A stretch of 64,000 bases of DNA from Pseudoalteromonas haloplanktis ATCC 14393 (GCF_000238355.1 NZ_AHCA01000009.1:1-64000), one strand, 5' to 3'. Numbered from the stretch's first letter, positions 35,892 through 45,013 are shown. Numbers and translations are program-made. The notes: generated by a model from the sequence alone, not told the origin.

Positions 35892-37270
35892 TAGTAATCA
35901 TCATCTATTGCAGGGCCCGCGTAATTATCAAAACGCGAGAACTGACCTTGGAAAGTTAAGCGCACTTTACCGATTGGGCCGTTACGTTGTTTACCTATGA
36001 TGATTTCAGCCACACCTTTTTCGGTGCTGTCTTCGTTATACACTTCATCACGGTAGATAAACATGATCAAATCGGCATCCTGCTCGATAGAGCCTGATTC
36101 ACGTAAGTCAGAGTTGATTGGCCGCTTATCGGCACGTTGCTCTAGGGTACGGTTTAGCTGTGACAACGCAACAACCGGACATTGCAGCTCTTTGGCTAAG
36201 GACTTAAGTGAGCGAGATATTTCCGCAATTTCTAAGGTACGATTATCTGATAAGCTCGGTACGCGCATTAATTGCAGATAATCGACCATAATCATACTGA
36301 TACCGCCATGATCGCGAGCAATACGACGCGCACGAGAACGCACATCAGTTGGCGTTAAGCCCGAGGCATCATCCACATACATCTTGCCTTTTTCCATCAA
36401 CAAGCCCATGGTGGATGATAAACGCGCCCAATCTTCATCATCGAGCTGACCAGTACGTACTTTGGTTTGGTTGATGCGACCAAGTGATGCCAACATCCTC
36501 ATCATGATTTGCTCCGAGGGCATCTCTAATGAGTAAATTAACACGGGTTTATCTTGGGTCATCGCAGCGTGCTCAGCTAAGTTCATCGCAAAGGTGGTTT
36601 TACCCATTGATGGACGCGCGGCAACAATGATCAAATCTGAAGGCTGCAAACCTGTGGTCATCTTGTCTAAGTCAGCATACCCAGTACTTACTCCTGTCAC
36701 ACCATCTTGCGGTGACTGGTAAAGCTCTTCAATTTTATCGACGGTTTTTTCTAGAATGCTGTGTAAGCTTTGTGGGCCATCGTTGCTTTTAGTGCGTTGC
36801 TCAGCAATTTTAAAAACCTTACTCTCTGCAAAATCGAGTAAATCGTGGCTGGTGCGCCCTTCGGGGTTAAATCCCGCTTCGGCAATTTCATTGGCAACAC
36901 CAATCATTTCTCGCACTACGGCACGTTCACGTACAATGTTTGCGTAAGCGTCTATATTCGCCGCACTAGGTGTGTTTTTAGCGATCTCAGCTAAATAAGC
37001 AAAACCACCAATGCCACTGAGTAAATTCTTCTTCTCTAAGCTTTCAGAGATAGTGATTAAATCGATTGGATCACCCACCTCAGCAAGCTCAACCATGGCC
37101 TCAAAAATCAGCTTGTGGGTACGGGTATAAAAGTCTTGTGAAACAACCAGTTCAGCAACACGGTCAAAGGCTTGATTATCAAGCATTAAGCCACCTAAAA
37201 CAGATTGCTCTGCTTCAATGGAATGAGGAGGAACTTTAAGAGTGTCGACTTGTTTATCTGGTTTAGCCAT
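35891..37270 (-). CDS. dnaB: Replicative DNA helicase DnaB
   Basis: DnaB is the hexameric helicase that opens the replication fork. The 459 aa protein has an N-terminal DnaG/DnaC-interacting domain (about 20-120, PHSIEAEQSVLGGLMLD) and a RecA-like ATPase domain (about 190-455) with Walker A ARPSMGKTT, the MVDYLQLM Walker B region and the C-terminal block GKQRNGPIGKVRL. No intein or insertion is present. It is the first gene of dnaB-alr. Confidence 0.97.
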   Translation of the reverse strand: MAKPDKQVDTLKVPPHSIEAEQSVLGGLMLDNQAFDRVAELVVSQDFYTRTHKLIFEAMVELAEVGDPIDLITISESLEKKNLLSGIGGFAYLAEIAKNTPSAANIDAYANIVRERAVVREMIGVANEIAEAGFNPEGRTSHDLLDFAESKVFKIAEQRTKSNDGPQSLHSILEKTVDKIEELYQSPQDGVTGVSTGYADLDKMTTGLQPSDLIIVAARPSMGKTTFAMNLAEHAAMTQDKPVLIYSLEMPSEQIMMRMLASLGRINQTKVRTGQLDDEDWARLSSTMGLLMEKGKMYVDDASGLTPTDVRSRARRIARDHGGISMIMVDYLQLMRVPSLSDNRTLEIAEISRSLKSLAKELQCPVVALSQLNRTLEQRADKRPINSDLRESGSIEQDADLIMFIYRDEVYNEDSTEKGVAEIIIGKQRNGPIGKVRLTFQGQFSRFDNYAGPAIDDDY

Positions 37271-37341
37271 ATGTAGCCATAACTTCGCAATACTAACAAT
37301 GAATGGCCTCTATTCTATCGACTTGGCTAAGCCGTGCAAAG

Positions 37342-37372
37342 AGCAAAGCAGGATTTCTTTTCCTGCTTTGCT
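37342..37372. terminator. Hairpin between DUF4097 gene and dnaB
   Basis: A perfect 12 bp stem (37342-37353 with 37361-37372) has a 7-base T-rich loop. It lies 9 bp after the DUF4097 stop on the minus strand. The bases following it on that strand are CTCTTTG, so it is an imperfect intrinsic terminator. Confidence 0.5.
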
Positions 37373-37380
37373 TAAGGAGA

Positions 37381-38322
37381 TTAGTTTTGCTTACGTAATT
37401 CAATGCGTCCGCTGATCGTATCTATTTCAATATCTGCATCACCACCGTTAACTGCAAATTCTAATTCACTAGAAGGACCGTACTTGGCTTTTTTCACTTT
37501 ATCATTGCTTAATTCATTAACGATTTTGCCATTGGCATGAGCTTCGATTTCAAAGTGAGCCGATACATTCGCAGGGAAATAAAAGTTGGCATCACCACTG
37601 ACTGATTCATACGTGATCTGCGCGCCTTTTAATAACTGATTAATATGGATTTCACTTTCCCCATTAACGGTATTAATGCGTAAACTTTTCAACGCTGCAA
37701 ATGCAAAATCAATATCACCGTTCACATTTTCTAAACGTACTTCTTGCGCCGCTGTTTTAGATTTAATATCGCCGTTAACCGCAGTAAAGCGCAGTGTCCC
37801 CTGTGAATCTTTATCATTAATTTCACCGTTAACAGTTTCATAGCGTATATCACCTTTTAATCCGATAGCATTAACATCACCATTGACGGTATCAACACTA
37901 ATATTGCCGCTGATACTGTGTAAGTTTATATCACCGTTAACAACATCAATATCAACTCCGGCATGTAACTCTTTAGCAGTGATGTTGGCATTCACTCCCG
38001 TAAACTCAAGCTCGCTACTTTTTGGTATATAAATAGTCAGCTGTGAACCATCACCACTGTTCCAACCATTATTGTTGCGCGGCATTTTAACAATAAATTC
38101 GATGCGACCGTCTCGATCCTCTAAACGGTAACCTTGCGCTTTATCATCAAGTTCACCAGTGATCTGTAGTTGCGCTTTATCCCACCCCTCAATACGGACA
38201 TCACCACGTTGGTTATCAATAAAAATGCGTTTATTAACTGGCACCTCAATTTGCTCGTTAATTTTTTCACCCGCCGTAGCTATAAACGGCAATAAAGTCA
38301 GTGCTATTAGTAATGTTTTCAT
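37381..38322 (-). CDS. Exported DUF4097 beta-helix protein
   Basis: The 313 aa precursor starts MKTLLIALTLLPFIATA, a clear signal peptide (cleavage about residue 17). The mature part is a DUF4097-type beta-helix. A run of near-identical turns carries the core VNGDI/VNGE (for example DVVNGDINLHS, DTVNGDVNAIG, ETVNGEIND, TAVNGDIKS, ENVNGDIDF, NTVNGESEI), about 18-20 residues apart. The start at 38322 has AGGAG upstream and replaces an extension to 38349. It is the last gene of an ECF sigma/anti-sigma operon and is probably an envelope-stress effector or sensor. Confidence 0.82.
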   Translation of the reverse strand: MKTLLIALTLLPFIATAGEKINEQIEVPVNKRIFIDNQRGDVRIEGWDKAQLQITGELDDKAQGYRLEDRDGRIEFIVKMPRNNNGWNSGDGSQLTIYIPKSSELEFTGVNANITAKELHAGVDIDVVNGDINLHSISGNISVDTVNGDVNAIGLKGDIRYETVNGEINDKDSQGTLRFTAVNGDIKSKTAAQEVRLENVNGDIDFAFAALKSLRINTVNGESEIHINQLLKGAQITYESVSGDANFYFPANVSAHFEIEAHANGKIVNELSNDKVKKAKYGPSSELEFAVNGGDADIEIDTISGRIELRKQN

Positions 38323-38333
38323 GATTGTTACTC

Positions 38334-38816
38334 CTAAATTTGTTGCCACTTCGGTGCATGTACCTTATTAATTAAATCTAATTGCTGTTGATAAACCTGC
38401 GCCAGCATCTTTAATAACGCGGGGTTCTCAGGTTCATTCTCTAATGCTTGCTTAATTGCTCGCTCAGCATCTTCTAGCTCCGCTAACTGTTGCTGCCAAT
38501 TGTCGGTCAAAGCTGGTTGGTTTTGATATTGCACCAACAAGGTTTGCTTTTGTTGGGTAAAATAGTCACTCATCGCCACACTGGTTGCAGGCTCTGCCCC
38601 CGAAAATATTAATTGCACACTTAATAAAGCGGCGACCGAGCATGCCGCAACTCCCGCTAATTTAGGCCATAAAATCGTTTTAGATTGCGACACAGGAGCA
38701 TGCGTTAGTGCTTTTTCTATGCCTGGCCATAAGTCTTTTTGTGGCGTAATTTCTGAGTCAGTGTTGTTAATAGACTCAGCTAAAAAGGTTTCAAAATCTG
38801 GCTTATTCATTTTCAT
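38334..38816 (-). CDS. Probable anti-sigma factor (membrane)
   Basis: A 160 aa protein with a cytoplasmic N-terminus (about 1-47), one membrane helix (about 49-68, LAGVAACSVAALLSVQLIF) and a periplasmic helical C-terminus with a long charged coil (DNWQQQLAELEDAERAIKQ). This is the layout of small one-pass anti-sigma factors. It overlaps the sigma factor gene by 14 bp and ends 11 bp before the DUF4097 gene. No zinc-finger (ZAS) motif is visible, so the assignment rests on position and topology. Confidence 0.68.
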   Translation of the reverse strand: MKMNKPDFETFLAESINNTDSEITPQKDLWPGIEKALTHAPVSQSKTILWPKLAGVAACSVAALLSVQLIFSGAEPATSVAMSDYFTQQKQTLLVQYQNQPALTDNWQQQLAELEDAERAIKQALENEPENPALLKMLAQVYQQQLDLINKVHAPKWQQI

Positions 38817-39354
38817 ACCACTCTTTTAATAACTGACGGGCGCGATGAAATTGCGACTTACTCGATCCAACTGCCATACCTAACATACTGGCAATCTCTT
38901 CATGCCGGTAACCTTCTATGGCATGTAAAACAAACACCATACGCGCTCGCTCAGGGAGCCTTAGTACTAATTTATCGAGTCCATTTAATCCTTGGCAATC
39001 AGCAGCACTTTGCTCATCCATACCGCTTTGCTCGAAGCTCACCACTTTTTGCAACCAATTTTTATGTTTGCGTAAATAGCTAATCGCAATATTGCTAGTA
39101 ACACTGTGCAACCAAGTAGAAAACTGTGACTGCCCTTCAAAGCTGGCTATCTTATGCCACAATTGCACAAACACTTCCTGAGTTGCATCTTCCGCATGTT
39201 CGCGATCCGCTAATAAGCGCAAGCACAAACCGTAGACCCGTTTTACATGTAACTCATAAAGTGCCGCATAGGCATTTTGATCACCGCTTTTAACACGTGT
39301 AATAAGTGTATCTTCACTTAGCTGTGTAAAAGCCTGTTTTGCATCTATCAACAT
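38803..39354 (-). CDS. ECF-family RNA polymerase sigma factor
   Basis: A 183 aa group IV sigma factor. Region 2 (about 22-90) includes the core-binding and -10 helices (RLLADREHAEDATQEVFVQLW and WLHSVTSNIAISYLRK), and region 4 (about 125-178) has a helix-turn-helix (HAIEGYRHEEIASMLGMAVGSSKSQFHRAR). It heads an operon with a one-pass membrane protein and a DUF4097 protein. The operon likely senses envelope damage, but its regulon is unknown. The intergenic upstream to 39513 may hold an autoregulated promoter. Confidence 0.9.
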   Translation of the reverse strand: MLIDAKQAFTQLSEDTLITRVKSGDQNAYAALYELHVKRVYGLCLRLLADREHAEDATQEVFVQLWHKIASFEGQSQFSTWLHSVTSNIAISYLRKHKNWLQKVVSFEQSGMDEQSAADCQGLNGLDKLVLRLPERARMVFVLHAIEGYRHEEIASMLGMAVGSSKSQFHRARQLLKEWYENE

Positions 39355-39512
39355 CGTTGATGCTGTCCCTTTATGATTATTATTCTGAATTTAGTGTATA
39401 CCCAACCATGGTGGAAATACGATCTTTCAGATGTTTTATGTTTCTTGAATAGTTAGACGTAGAGAAAGAATGAAAAGGTTTAAAGCTGGTTGAAAAATTT
39501 TAAAAGATAAAT

Positions 39513-39544
39513 ACAAAAACGGCTAACTTAACTGTTAGCCGTTT
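39513..39544 (-). terminator. Terminator of the minor pilin operon
   Basis: AAACGGCTAAC (39517-39527) pairs with GTTAGCCGTTT (39534-39544). On the minus strand a T-run follows. It lies 10 bp after the pilX stop. Confidence 0.8.
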
Positions 39545-39553
39545 AGGTGAGAA

Positions 39554-41338
39554 TTAAATTGTCGGTTCTACGGGCTCTTCAACCGGCTCCTCTGGAGCCT
39601 GAGCGGGTACTTTGTAAGACCAGCCAAGAAAAGCAATTTTAGCACCGCTGTTGGAGCCCCCACCTGATGTAATATTCTTTAATGCCACATCATAGCGTGT
39701 TTCCCCATTACCGCAGTTTGATACACTACCACCTCGAATCGAGCCTGTATACTGAGCTCCGGCATCAACCCGCACATCAGTATCAGGTGCATAAATTGTG
39801 GCATACATTTCAGTATTCGATGCGATGTAAATACCAAATTTATCACTGGCACCATCTTTATCCTTACATGATAAAGAGCCATCACCTGATTTATATCCAG
39901 AGTAAATATTGAATGCATAGGCATCAGATGGAGTGAGTTTTACGATCGTTTCTTCTACTATTGGACTAGTGCGAATATGAATTTTCCCCATTACATATAG
40001 ACTTAAACTCACTCCCTTATGTATTTTAAAGTGTGATTCACCACTGGCTGTAATTGTAAAGTCACCTGCAACATAAACAGCTACTTTCTTATTTTCGGCC
40101 CCAGCTAAAAGCGCATCTAAACTGCCACCATTTACAGTGAGATTATTAAAAAAGTACATGTTTTCTTGAACGCGCCCTAAGACAGTAACATCCTTCGGTA
40201 AGTACTCTGTTACAGTCCCATTGTCAGTAAATACAGCTTTGTTTTCATTTAATGTTATTTTCTTAGTATTATTCGTCAGTTGTAAATCAGGAAATGGCCC
40301 TAATGCATTTAACTCGCTTAATGTACTAATGTTTAAAGGATCACATTGATCTTTTATGTATATAGGTGAACTTGTAGGATCATCGGGATCTAACCCTGCG
40401 ACATTTGGCACAGTCAAGCCTTCAACATAAGCCGTATCAGGTAAAGTCTTTACAACTGAGTTATTTGTATAGCTGCTAGAGCTTAATACACCGCCACCAT
40501 AAAGAATATCTGGAATATCAGCCGTACTATGATTTACATGAACACCATTATTTAGCGTTAAATTCTTTTCAGTACGAACATAACCATTCACCATCATATC
40601 TTTAAGTTGGACATTGCCATTAGCTAAAATATTACCATTAATCTTTGTACTCCAAGTGCTAGTACCTGACGGGAAAGTTATATCCTTATTAGCCCACAAA
40701 TCTCCTTCCACAGATTGTGAGGAGCTGACAATAATCGAGCCTGTCGACGCCACACTGCCTTTTATTGTGCCGGTTCCATTTAATGTAACGTTTGCATTAT
40801 GAACGGTGGTCCTTACATCTGCGTCATTCCCTGCATAACTCGCATCCGTTGAATCATAACTGGTAATTTTACCTGAACCGCCTAATGACACCCCTCGACA
40901 ACCTATTATTGCATCTGAGTAAGGGGTTAAATTATTACCCGGGATCAAACTAAACCTTGCGACTAAGTTACTTTGCGCATCACCATCATAACGCTGCCCA
41001 AGACTGGCTATTTCCAGTTCACCTGCGGCATTTTTAGTGATACTGGCATGATAAGTGGCATCATCACCAATCAGACCACTGCCGGATGCATTACCGGTAG
41101 CGGCAATTAAGCCGTCTATATCTAATGTTTGATCATTTAATAAAGCTTGTTGCAATAATTTGGCTTCTTCAAACACGCCCTTTTCTGCAAGCAGTCGGCT
41201 ATTCATTTTCTTTTGAAAATTACCACTCATGCGCTCTTGAACAATATTTTCACGCAATGAATTAAGCACCACAATACTTGCCATACTGGTGAGGATTAAT
41301 ACTGTTATTAACGTGAAACCGTGCTGCTTTTTAGCCAT
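39554..41338 (-). CDS. pilX: PilX-like minor pilin with a large C-terminal domain
   Basis: The N-terminus MAKKQHGFTLITVLILTSMA is a class III/IV prepilin leader with hydrophobic helix, matching PilX_N. The usual Glu at mature position 5 is Thr (GFTLIT). At 594 aa it is about three times typical PilX (about 170-200 aa). Residues about 140-560 form a repetitive beta-rich region resembling the polymer-like DUF7305 domain, with alternating aspartate and glycine. The tail is PEEPVEEPVEPTI. It overlaps pilW by one base (TAATG) and is the last gene of the operon. Confidence 0.78.
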   Translation of the reverse strand: MAKKQHGFTLITVLILTSMASIVVLNSLRENIVQERMSGNFQKKMNSRLLAEKGVFEEAKLLQQALLNDQTLDIDGLIAATGNASGSGLIGDDATYHASITKNAAGELEIASLGQRYDGDAQSNLVARFSLIPGNNLTPYSDAIIGCRGVSLGGSGKITSYDSTDASYAGNDADVRTTVHNANVTLNGTGTIKGSVASTGSIIVSSSQSVEGDLWANKDITFPSGTSTWSTKINGNILANGNVQLKDMMVNGYVRTEKNLTLNNGVHVNHSTADIPDILYGGGVLSSSSYTNNSVVKTLPDTAYVEGLTVPNVAGLDPDDPTSSPIYIKDQCDPLNISTLSELNALGPFPDLQLTNNTKKITLNENKAVFTDNGTVTEYLPKDVTVLGRVQENMYFFNNLTVNGGSLDALLAGAENKKVAVYVAGDFTITASGESHFKIHKGVSLSLYVMGKIHIRTSPIVEETIVKLTPSDAYAFNIYSGYKSGDGSLSCKDKDGASDKFGIYIASNTEMYATIYAPDTDVRVDAGAQYTGSIRGGSVSNCGNGETRYDVALKNITSGGGSNSGAKIAFLGWSYKVPAQAPEEPVEEPVEPTI

Positions 41339-41862
41339 TACACACCACCGAATGCATTGTTTAAAATCACATTAGATACCGCAATATCTACAATAATTGC
41401 GCCACCAAATTGGCTCGGTAAGTTTTCAGGCCCTACATTAATGGTTACAACATTATTATTAAGTGAAAAACTCAATTGTGTGATCCCAGTTAACAGCCGC
41501 TGAGCAGGGGCAGCGTCTAAGGCGCACATTAAGCTATTGCCTGCTAAGCTATAAACCTCTGTAACATCAGCAGCCGAAACACTCCCATCACAGGTAATAA
41601 CTCCTGCTGGCTGATAAATAGTAATTGTCGAGCCATCTGCCGCAATTTCAGGAAGCTTTGGGGTTTGTTTAATACTGCGCGTAAAAACTTTACTGGTATA
41701 GCGGATCACTTCTTGCGCATTTTCCAGTTCTTTACCAACCAAAATCGTACCTTTAATTGCTGAATATGACAGGCTAACACCTGCTAATAAAAACGCACCG
41801 GCAGCCAATGCAACCATTAGCTCAACAAGGGTGTAACCTCGTGTACGATAAATCGATATCAT
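41338..41862 (-). CDS. pilW: PilW-like minor pilin
   Basis: A 174 aa prepilin starting MISIYRTRGYTLVELMVALA: a short leader, then an RGYTLVE cleavage site with Glu5 and an N-terminal hydrophobic helix. The rest is PilW-like and small (PilW is often 270-350 aa). I use 41862, not GTG at 41871, because the ATG overlaps the pilV stop (TGATG) and has AGGGTG upstream. PilW with PilV, PilX and FimU/FimT primes type IV pilus assembly. Confidence 0.8.
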   Translation of the reverse strand: MISIYRTRGYTLVELMVALAAGAFLLAGVSLSYSAIKGTILVGKELENAQEVIRYTSKVFTRSIKQTPKLPEIAADGSTITIYQPAGVITCDGSVSAADVTEVYSLAGNSLMCALDAAPAQRLLTGITQLSFSLNNNVVTINVGPENLPSQFGGAIIVDIAVSNVILNNAFGGV

Positions 41863-42275
41863 CAAATACACCCTGCAGGTAGTTCGGGGTAACTGGCATT
41901 CAAGGTAATCTGATTCTCTAATTGAGCAGGATCTTGCTGCTTAATTCGTTCATCACTCCAAGACACTGTAATTTGCATATCATGTGCGTACGCCGCAGGT
42001 AACGTCAGCTGGTAATCATTAATTTGCGGACCTAAAGAAGCACGAAAGTTAGCATCTGTAAATAATGCAGGGTTTGTTGTTTGTAGCTCACATAAACGAG
42101 GCCAAATTCGCTCTAAAGTGTTTTGTCCTTGTACTAAAGAGATGGTGTAATTAAAGCTATTGGTCGCATACTGTAATGATTTTAGTTGCGCTGCGGCCAA
42201 ACCTAGTAATGCAATACCTGCAATTACCACAGATAGCATCACTTCCAATAATGAAAAGCCCTGTTGTTTGTTCAT
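41862..42275 (-). CDS. pilV: PilV-like minor pilin
   Basis: A 137 aa prepilin, MNKQQGFSLLEVMLSVVIAG, with classic GFSLLE cleavage/Glu5 site and hydrophobic helix. The remainder resembles PilV (type IV pilus modification protein). It starts at 42275 (TAATG overlap with fimT stop) rather than the upstream GTG at 42284. Confidence 0.83.
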   Translation of the reverse strand: MNKQQGFSLLEVMLSVVIAGIALLGLAAAQLKSLQYATNSFNYTISLVQGQNTLERIWPRLCELQTTNPALFTDANFRASLGPQINDYQLTLPAAYAHDMQITVSWSDERIKQQDPAQLENQITLNASYPELPAGCI

Positions 42276-42727
42276 TATGCACACGCCGCTGACTGTTCAG
42301 CTAACCAATTTTGGCCGCTTTTTAAAATGCACAGATAGTAGTCGACCGTCTTATCATTATCATCTTCAATTAATATTTGGCTTGCCGCAGATATTTCACC
42401 AGTAGACCAAACAGTACGATCAACTAATCCAACGGTTACACCTTGATGTTGAATTACAAACTCTTTTAAAACAGTGTCAACGCCATCAACAGATGCTTTT
42501 ACTTGCCACTTTGTACCACTTACAATCAATTTAATATCGCGATCGCGCTTTACAGCTTCACTACGCGCGTATTTGTAAACACTGTTCAATTGATTAGCTG
42601 TGGTTACTACGCGATCTTGCATTATTTGCTGGCTAAATGATGGAAAAGCTAATACGGCCATGATCGCAACAATTCCCACCACAATCATGAGTTCTACTAA
42701 TGTGAAGCCTGCAGCAGTTCGAATCAT
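42275..42727 (-). CDS. fimT: FimT/GspH-family pseudopilin
   Basis: A 150 aa prepilin with start MIRTAAGFTLVELMIVVGI; Gly/Phe at the cleavage site and Glu5 are present. The globular part (about 35-150) fits GspH/FimT. FimT of Legionella and Xanthomonas binds DNA for natural competence, so a role in pilus-tip function or DNA uptake is possible. It ends at the pilV start and lies 2 bp after pilE. Confidence 0.82.
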   Translation of the reverse strand: MIRTAAGFTLVELMIVVGIVAIMAVLAFPSFSQQIMQDRVVTTANQLNSVYKYARSEAVKRDRDIKLIVSGTKWQVKASVDGVDTVLKEFVIQHQGVTVGLVDRTVWSTGEISAASQILIEDDNDKTVDYYLCILKSGQNWLAEQSAACA

Positions 42728-42729
42728 TA

Positions 42730-43167
42730 TTATTCCCAGCAGTTACTTGCATCAGCTGATTGTGTACCATCGTGCTTGATCACTAAAGCACCGCAGCGAT
42801 CTCCCGCTTGAGCAGAACCAAGCTTTGGTGTTGCCGTTAATGTAAATGCACGGCTTTTAAAGTTTTCACTTGCCGCAGCGCCTGTAACACGGTTTAACGC
42901 TGTATAAGTGAACGTGTAAAACTCTGTATTTACCGCCGCATCAAAAGTATTTGGATAACCACCATTACGCGAATATATACGCTCCAAAGACGCCCCATGT
43001 TGTAACATAACTTGCTGAATATCAGCACGGCGGCTACGCTCCATATGCTCAATATATGAAGGCATGGCAACGCTATACAAAATGCCTAAAATGGCGACTA
43101 CGATTAATAACTCTATTAATGTAAAACCAGCAGGTGGTTTCACATTGCTCATCATGTGTTGTTTCAA
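42730..43167 (-). CDS. pilE: PilE-like type IV minor pilin
   Basis: A 145 aa prepilin. A leader MKQHMMSNVKPPAG precedes FTLIELLIVVAILGIL; Glu5 is present. The C-terminal region has two cysteines (RCGALV and NCWE), the expected disulphide bracket of PilE. The start codon is TTG at 43167 with AAGG 9 bases upstream; internal ATGs at 43155 and 43152 are possible. It is the first gene of pilE-fimT-pilV-pilW-pilX. Confidence 0.85.
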   Translation of the reverse strand: MKQHMMSNVKPPAGFTLIELLIVVAILGILYSVAMPSYIEHMERSRRADIQQVMLQHGASLERIYSRNGGYPNTFDAAVNTEFYTFTYTALNRVTGAAASENFKSRAFTLTATPKLGSAQAGDRCGALVIKHDGTQSADASNCWE

Positions 43168-43547
43168 TTATTGCATCCTTAACACTATGCCCAGTGCACA
43201 AACAATATACAGTGACAACGCTGTCAATGTCAATTAACTGTAACCTAATTACAATATTGCTACATTATAACAAGCATAAATCATTAGTTTTTTATTCTTT
43301 TAATTTAAAACAAGCAAATAAGAAACTAGCTAAAATGGAAATTCTACTGCAGTTTACCTGTATTTGATACATAAGAACCTAAACTTCATATTATAAAGCG
43401 CTTAAGCAGCATTGGGTTAATATTTATTAAATTAGTGGGCGACTATAGCAATAGTAAAATAGCTATAAACAATGAGGAAATAAAAATTATAACAATTCAA
43501 ACAAAAAAGCCGCGCTTTTCAGCACGGCTTTTCTTGCTTAATTAAAA
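43168..43547. other. 380 bp AT-rich spacer between pilE and rplI
   Basis: No gene is supported here. The left part is the pilE upstream region: TGACA (43213-43217) and TGTCA (43222-43226) form a small inverted repeat 46-59 bp before the pilE start that might be an operator. The right end holds the terminator of the rpsF operon (43503-43532). Long A- and T-tracts make up the rest. Confidence 0.5.
43503..43532 (-). terminator. Terminator of the rpsF-priB-rpsR-rplI operon
   Basis: On the minus strand, GCC and GGC arms around one mismatch form a stem that continues into A4/T4 flanks and ends with a T-run. It lies 16 bp after the rplI stop. Confidence 0.8.
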
Positions 43548-44000
43548 TTAAGCTTCAGCGATTACGATTACTTTGATAGTAGCCGTAACGTCTGAGTGTA
43601 CTGCGATTGATACGTCAAATTCGCCAGTCTCACGGATAGTACCTAGAGGTAAACGAACTTCTGACTTAGCAACTTCAACACCAACAGCTGAGATAGCGTC
43701 AGCGATGTCACGAGTACCGATTGAACCGAATAATTTGCCTTCATCACCAGCTTTAGAAACTAGTGTAACTTCAGCTAATGCTTCAAGCTTATCAGCGCGT
43801 GCTTGTGCAGCAACAAGCTGTTCAGCGATTTTCGCTTCAAGCTCTGCACGACGTGCGTCAAAAGTTTCAATGTTAGCTTTAGTTGCAGGAACTGCCTTAC
43901 CTTGTGGGAAAAGGAAGTTACGTGCGAAGCCAGATTTAACTACAACCTGGTCACCTAGGCCACCTAGGTTTGCGATCTTATCTAGTAGAATAACTTGCAT
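43548..44000 (-). CDS. rplI: 50S ribosomal protein bL9
   Basis: bL9 binds 23S rRNA domain V and reaches toward the L1 stalk. The 150 aa protein has the typical N-terminal domain ([22 protein letters not shown]), a long connecting helix (about 42-75) and the C-terminal domain. It is the last gene of the operon; rpsR lies upstream with a 36 bp gap. Confidence 0.97.
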   Translation of the reverse strand: MQVILLDKIANLGGLGDQVVVKSGFARNFLFPQGKAVPATKANIETFDARRAELEAKIAEQLVAAQARADKLEALAEVTLVSKAGDEGKLFGSIGTRDIADAISAVGVEVAKSEVRLPLGTIRETGEFDVSIAVHSDVTATIKVIVIAEA

Positions 44001-44036
44001 GTTTCTACACCTTTTAAAAACGTGTTAATCCGCTGC

Positions 44037-44264
44037 TTACTTATGTAAGTCAGTGTATGGAAGAAGGGCTAAGTAGCGAGCACGCTTAATAGCAGTTGCT
44101 AGCTGGCGCTGGTATTTAGCGCTAGTACCTGTGATACGGCTAGGTACGATTTTGCCACTTTCTGTAACATAGTTTCTAAGAGTAGCTAGATCTTTATAAT
44201 CGATTTGTTGTACGCCTTCCGCTTTAAAGCGGCAGAACTTACGACGTCTGAAATAACGTGCCAT
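44037..44264 (-). CDS. rpsR: 30S ribosomal protein bS18
   Basis: bS18 binds the platform of the 30S subunit with S6 and is needed for assembly. The 75 aa protein starts [18 protein letters not shown] and ends [15 protein letters not shown]. It sits 12 bp after priB. Confidence 0.97.
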
Positions 44265-44276
44265 GAGATAAATTCC

Positions 44277-44594
44277 TCAAATAATTCTTTCTATATGCTG
44301 AGCATGCAAAACCAATTGGCTAAGGCCGTTACGACCTTCGTGACGATTTAAAAAACCGCTCACTTGCAATGCCTGCCCAACGTGCAAATGTTGAGTCTGT
44401 TGTTGCATTTGCTTACCACTGGCAACCACTTGAAGCCTGACATAACTATTACGGTTAAGGTCTGCTTCAACTTGCATTGATTTATGTTCTACAACAAAAA
44501 TACAATGCGGGATACCAGCAGGGCTTTGGCTATACTTAGGTGTTTTACAAACAACCCCAGAGATAACCAGCTGATTCATAAAAGGACTGACCAT
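44277..44594 (-). CDS. priB: Primosomal replication protein PriB
   Basis: PriB is a dimeric OB-fold single-strand DNA binding protein that helps PriA reload DnaB at stalled forks. The protein contains NQLVISGVVCKTPKYSQSPAG and a GIPHCIFVVEH block that match E. coli PriB. I use ATG at 44594 (105 aa), because AAGGT stands 7 bases before it; the E. coli-like start 44579 (MNQLV) lacks a ribosome site. It lies between rpsF and rpsR, the usual gammaproteobacterial order. Confidence 0.93.
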   Translation of the reverse strand: MVSPFMNQLVISGVVCKTPKYSQSPAGIPHCIFVVEHKSMQVEADLNRNSYVRLQVVASGKQMQQQTQHLHVGQALQVSGFLNRHEGRNGLSQLVLHAQHIERII

Positions 44595-44648
44595 ATGGTT
44601 TACCTTAAAGTTATCGCTGATCAAACGCCATGCTTGGACTCAAAACAA

Positions 44649-44990
44649 TTAAGCAGCTGGTGCTTCTTTCTTCTCTTCTCTTACAAGAGGAGATGCTTCA
44701 GTTACAGCGTCTTTAGTACGCATAACTAAGTTACGAAGCACTGCATCGTTGTAGCGGAAAGTAGTTTCTAGCTCGCTGATTACTTCAGTTGGTGCTTCAA
44801 CGTTCATAAGAACATAATGAGCTTTGTGAAGCTTGTTGATTGGGTAAGCCAATTGACGGCGACCCCAGTCTTCAAGACGGTGGATAGTACCACCAGCTTC
44901 AGTGATAGAACCAGTATAACGTTCGATCATACCAGCAACTTGCTCACTCTGATCTGGGTGAACCATGAATACGATTTCGTAATGACGCAT
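44649..44990 (-). CDS. rpsF: 30S ribosomal protein bS6
   Basis: bS6 pairs with bS18 on the 30S platform. The 113 aa protein has [20 protein letters not shown] at the start and an acidic/lysine tail ending EEKKEAPAA, which is shorter than the E. coli glutamate-rich tail. RimK (23872) adds glutamates to S6; here the terminal residues are Ala-Ala, not Glu-Glu, so whether this S6 is a RimK substrate is uncertain. A leader hairpin lies upstream. Confidence 0.96.
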   Translation of the reverse strand: MRHYEIVFMVHPDQSEQVAGMIERYTGSITEAGGTIHRLEDWGRRQLAYPINKLHKAHYVLMNVEAPTEVISELETTFRYNDAVLRNLVMRTKDAVTEASPLVREEKKEAPAA

Positions 44991-45013
44991 GGATATTCCT
45001 TACGGTTAATAGA

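Noticed and set aside
38122..38371. Plus-strand ORF across the start of the DUF4097 gene
   Set aside because: It is a shadow of the DUF4097 and anti-sigma genes, with no ribosome site.
39679..39924. Antisense and alternative-frame ORFs within pilX (81 and 76 aa)
   Set aside because: They are rich in His/Tyr/Met as expected of shadow frames, and lack ribosome sites; pilX itself has family matches.
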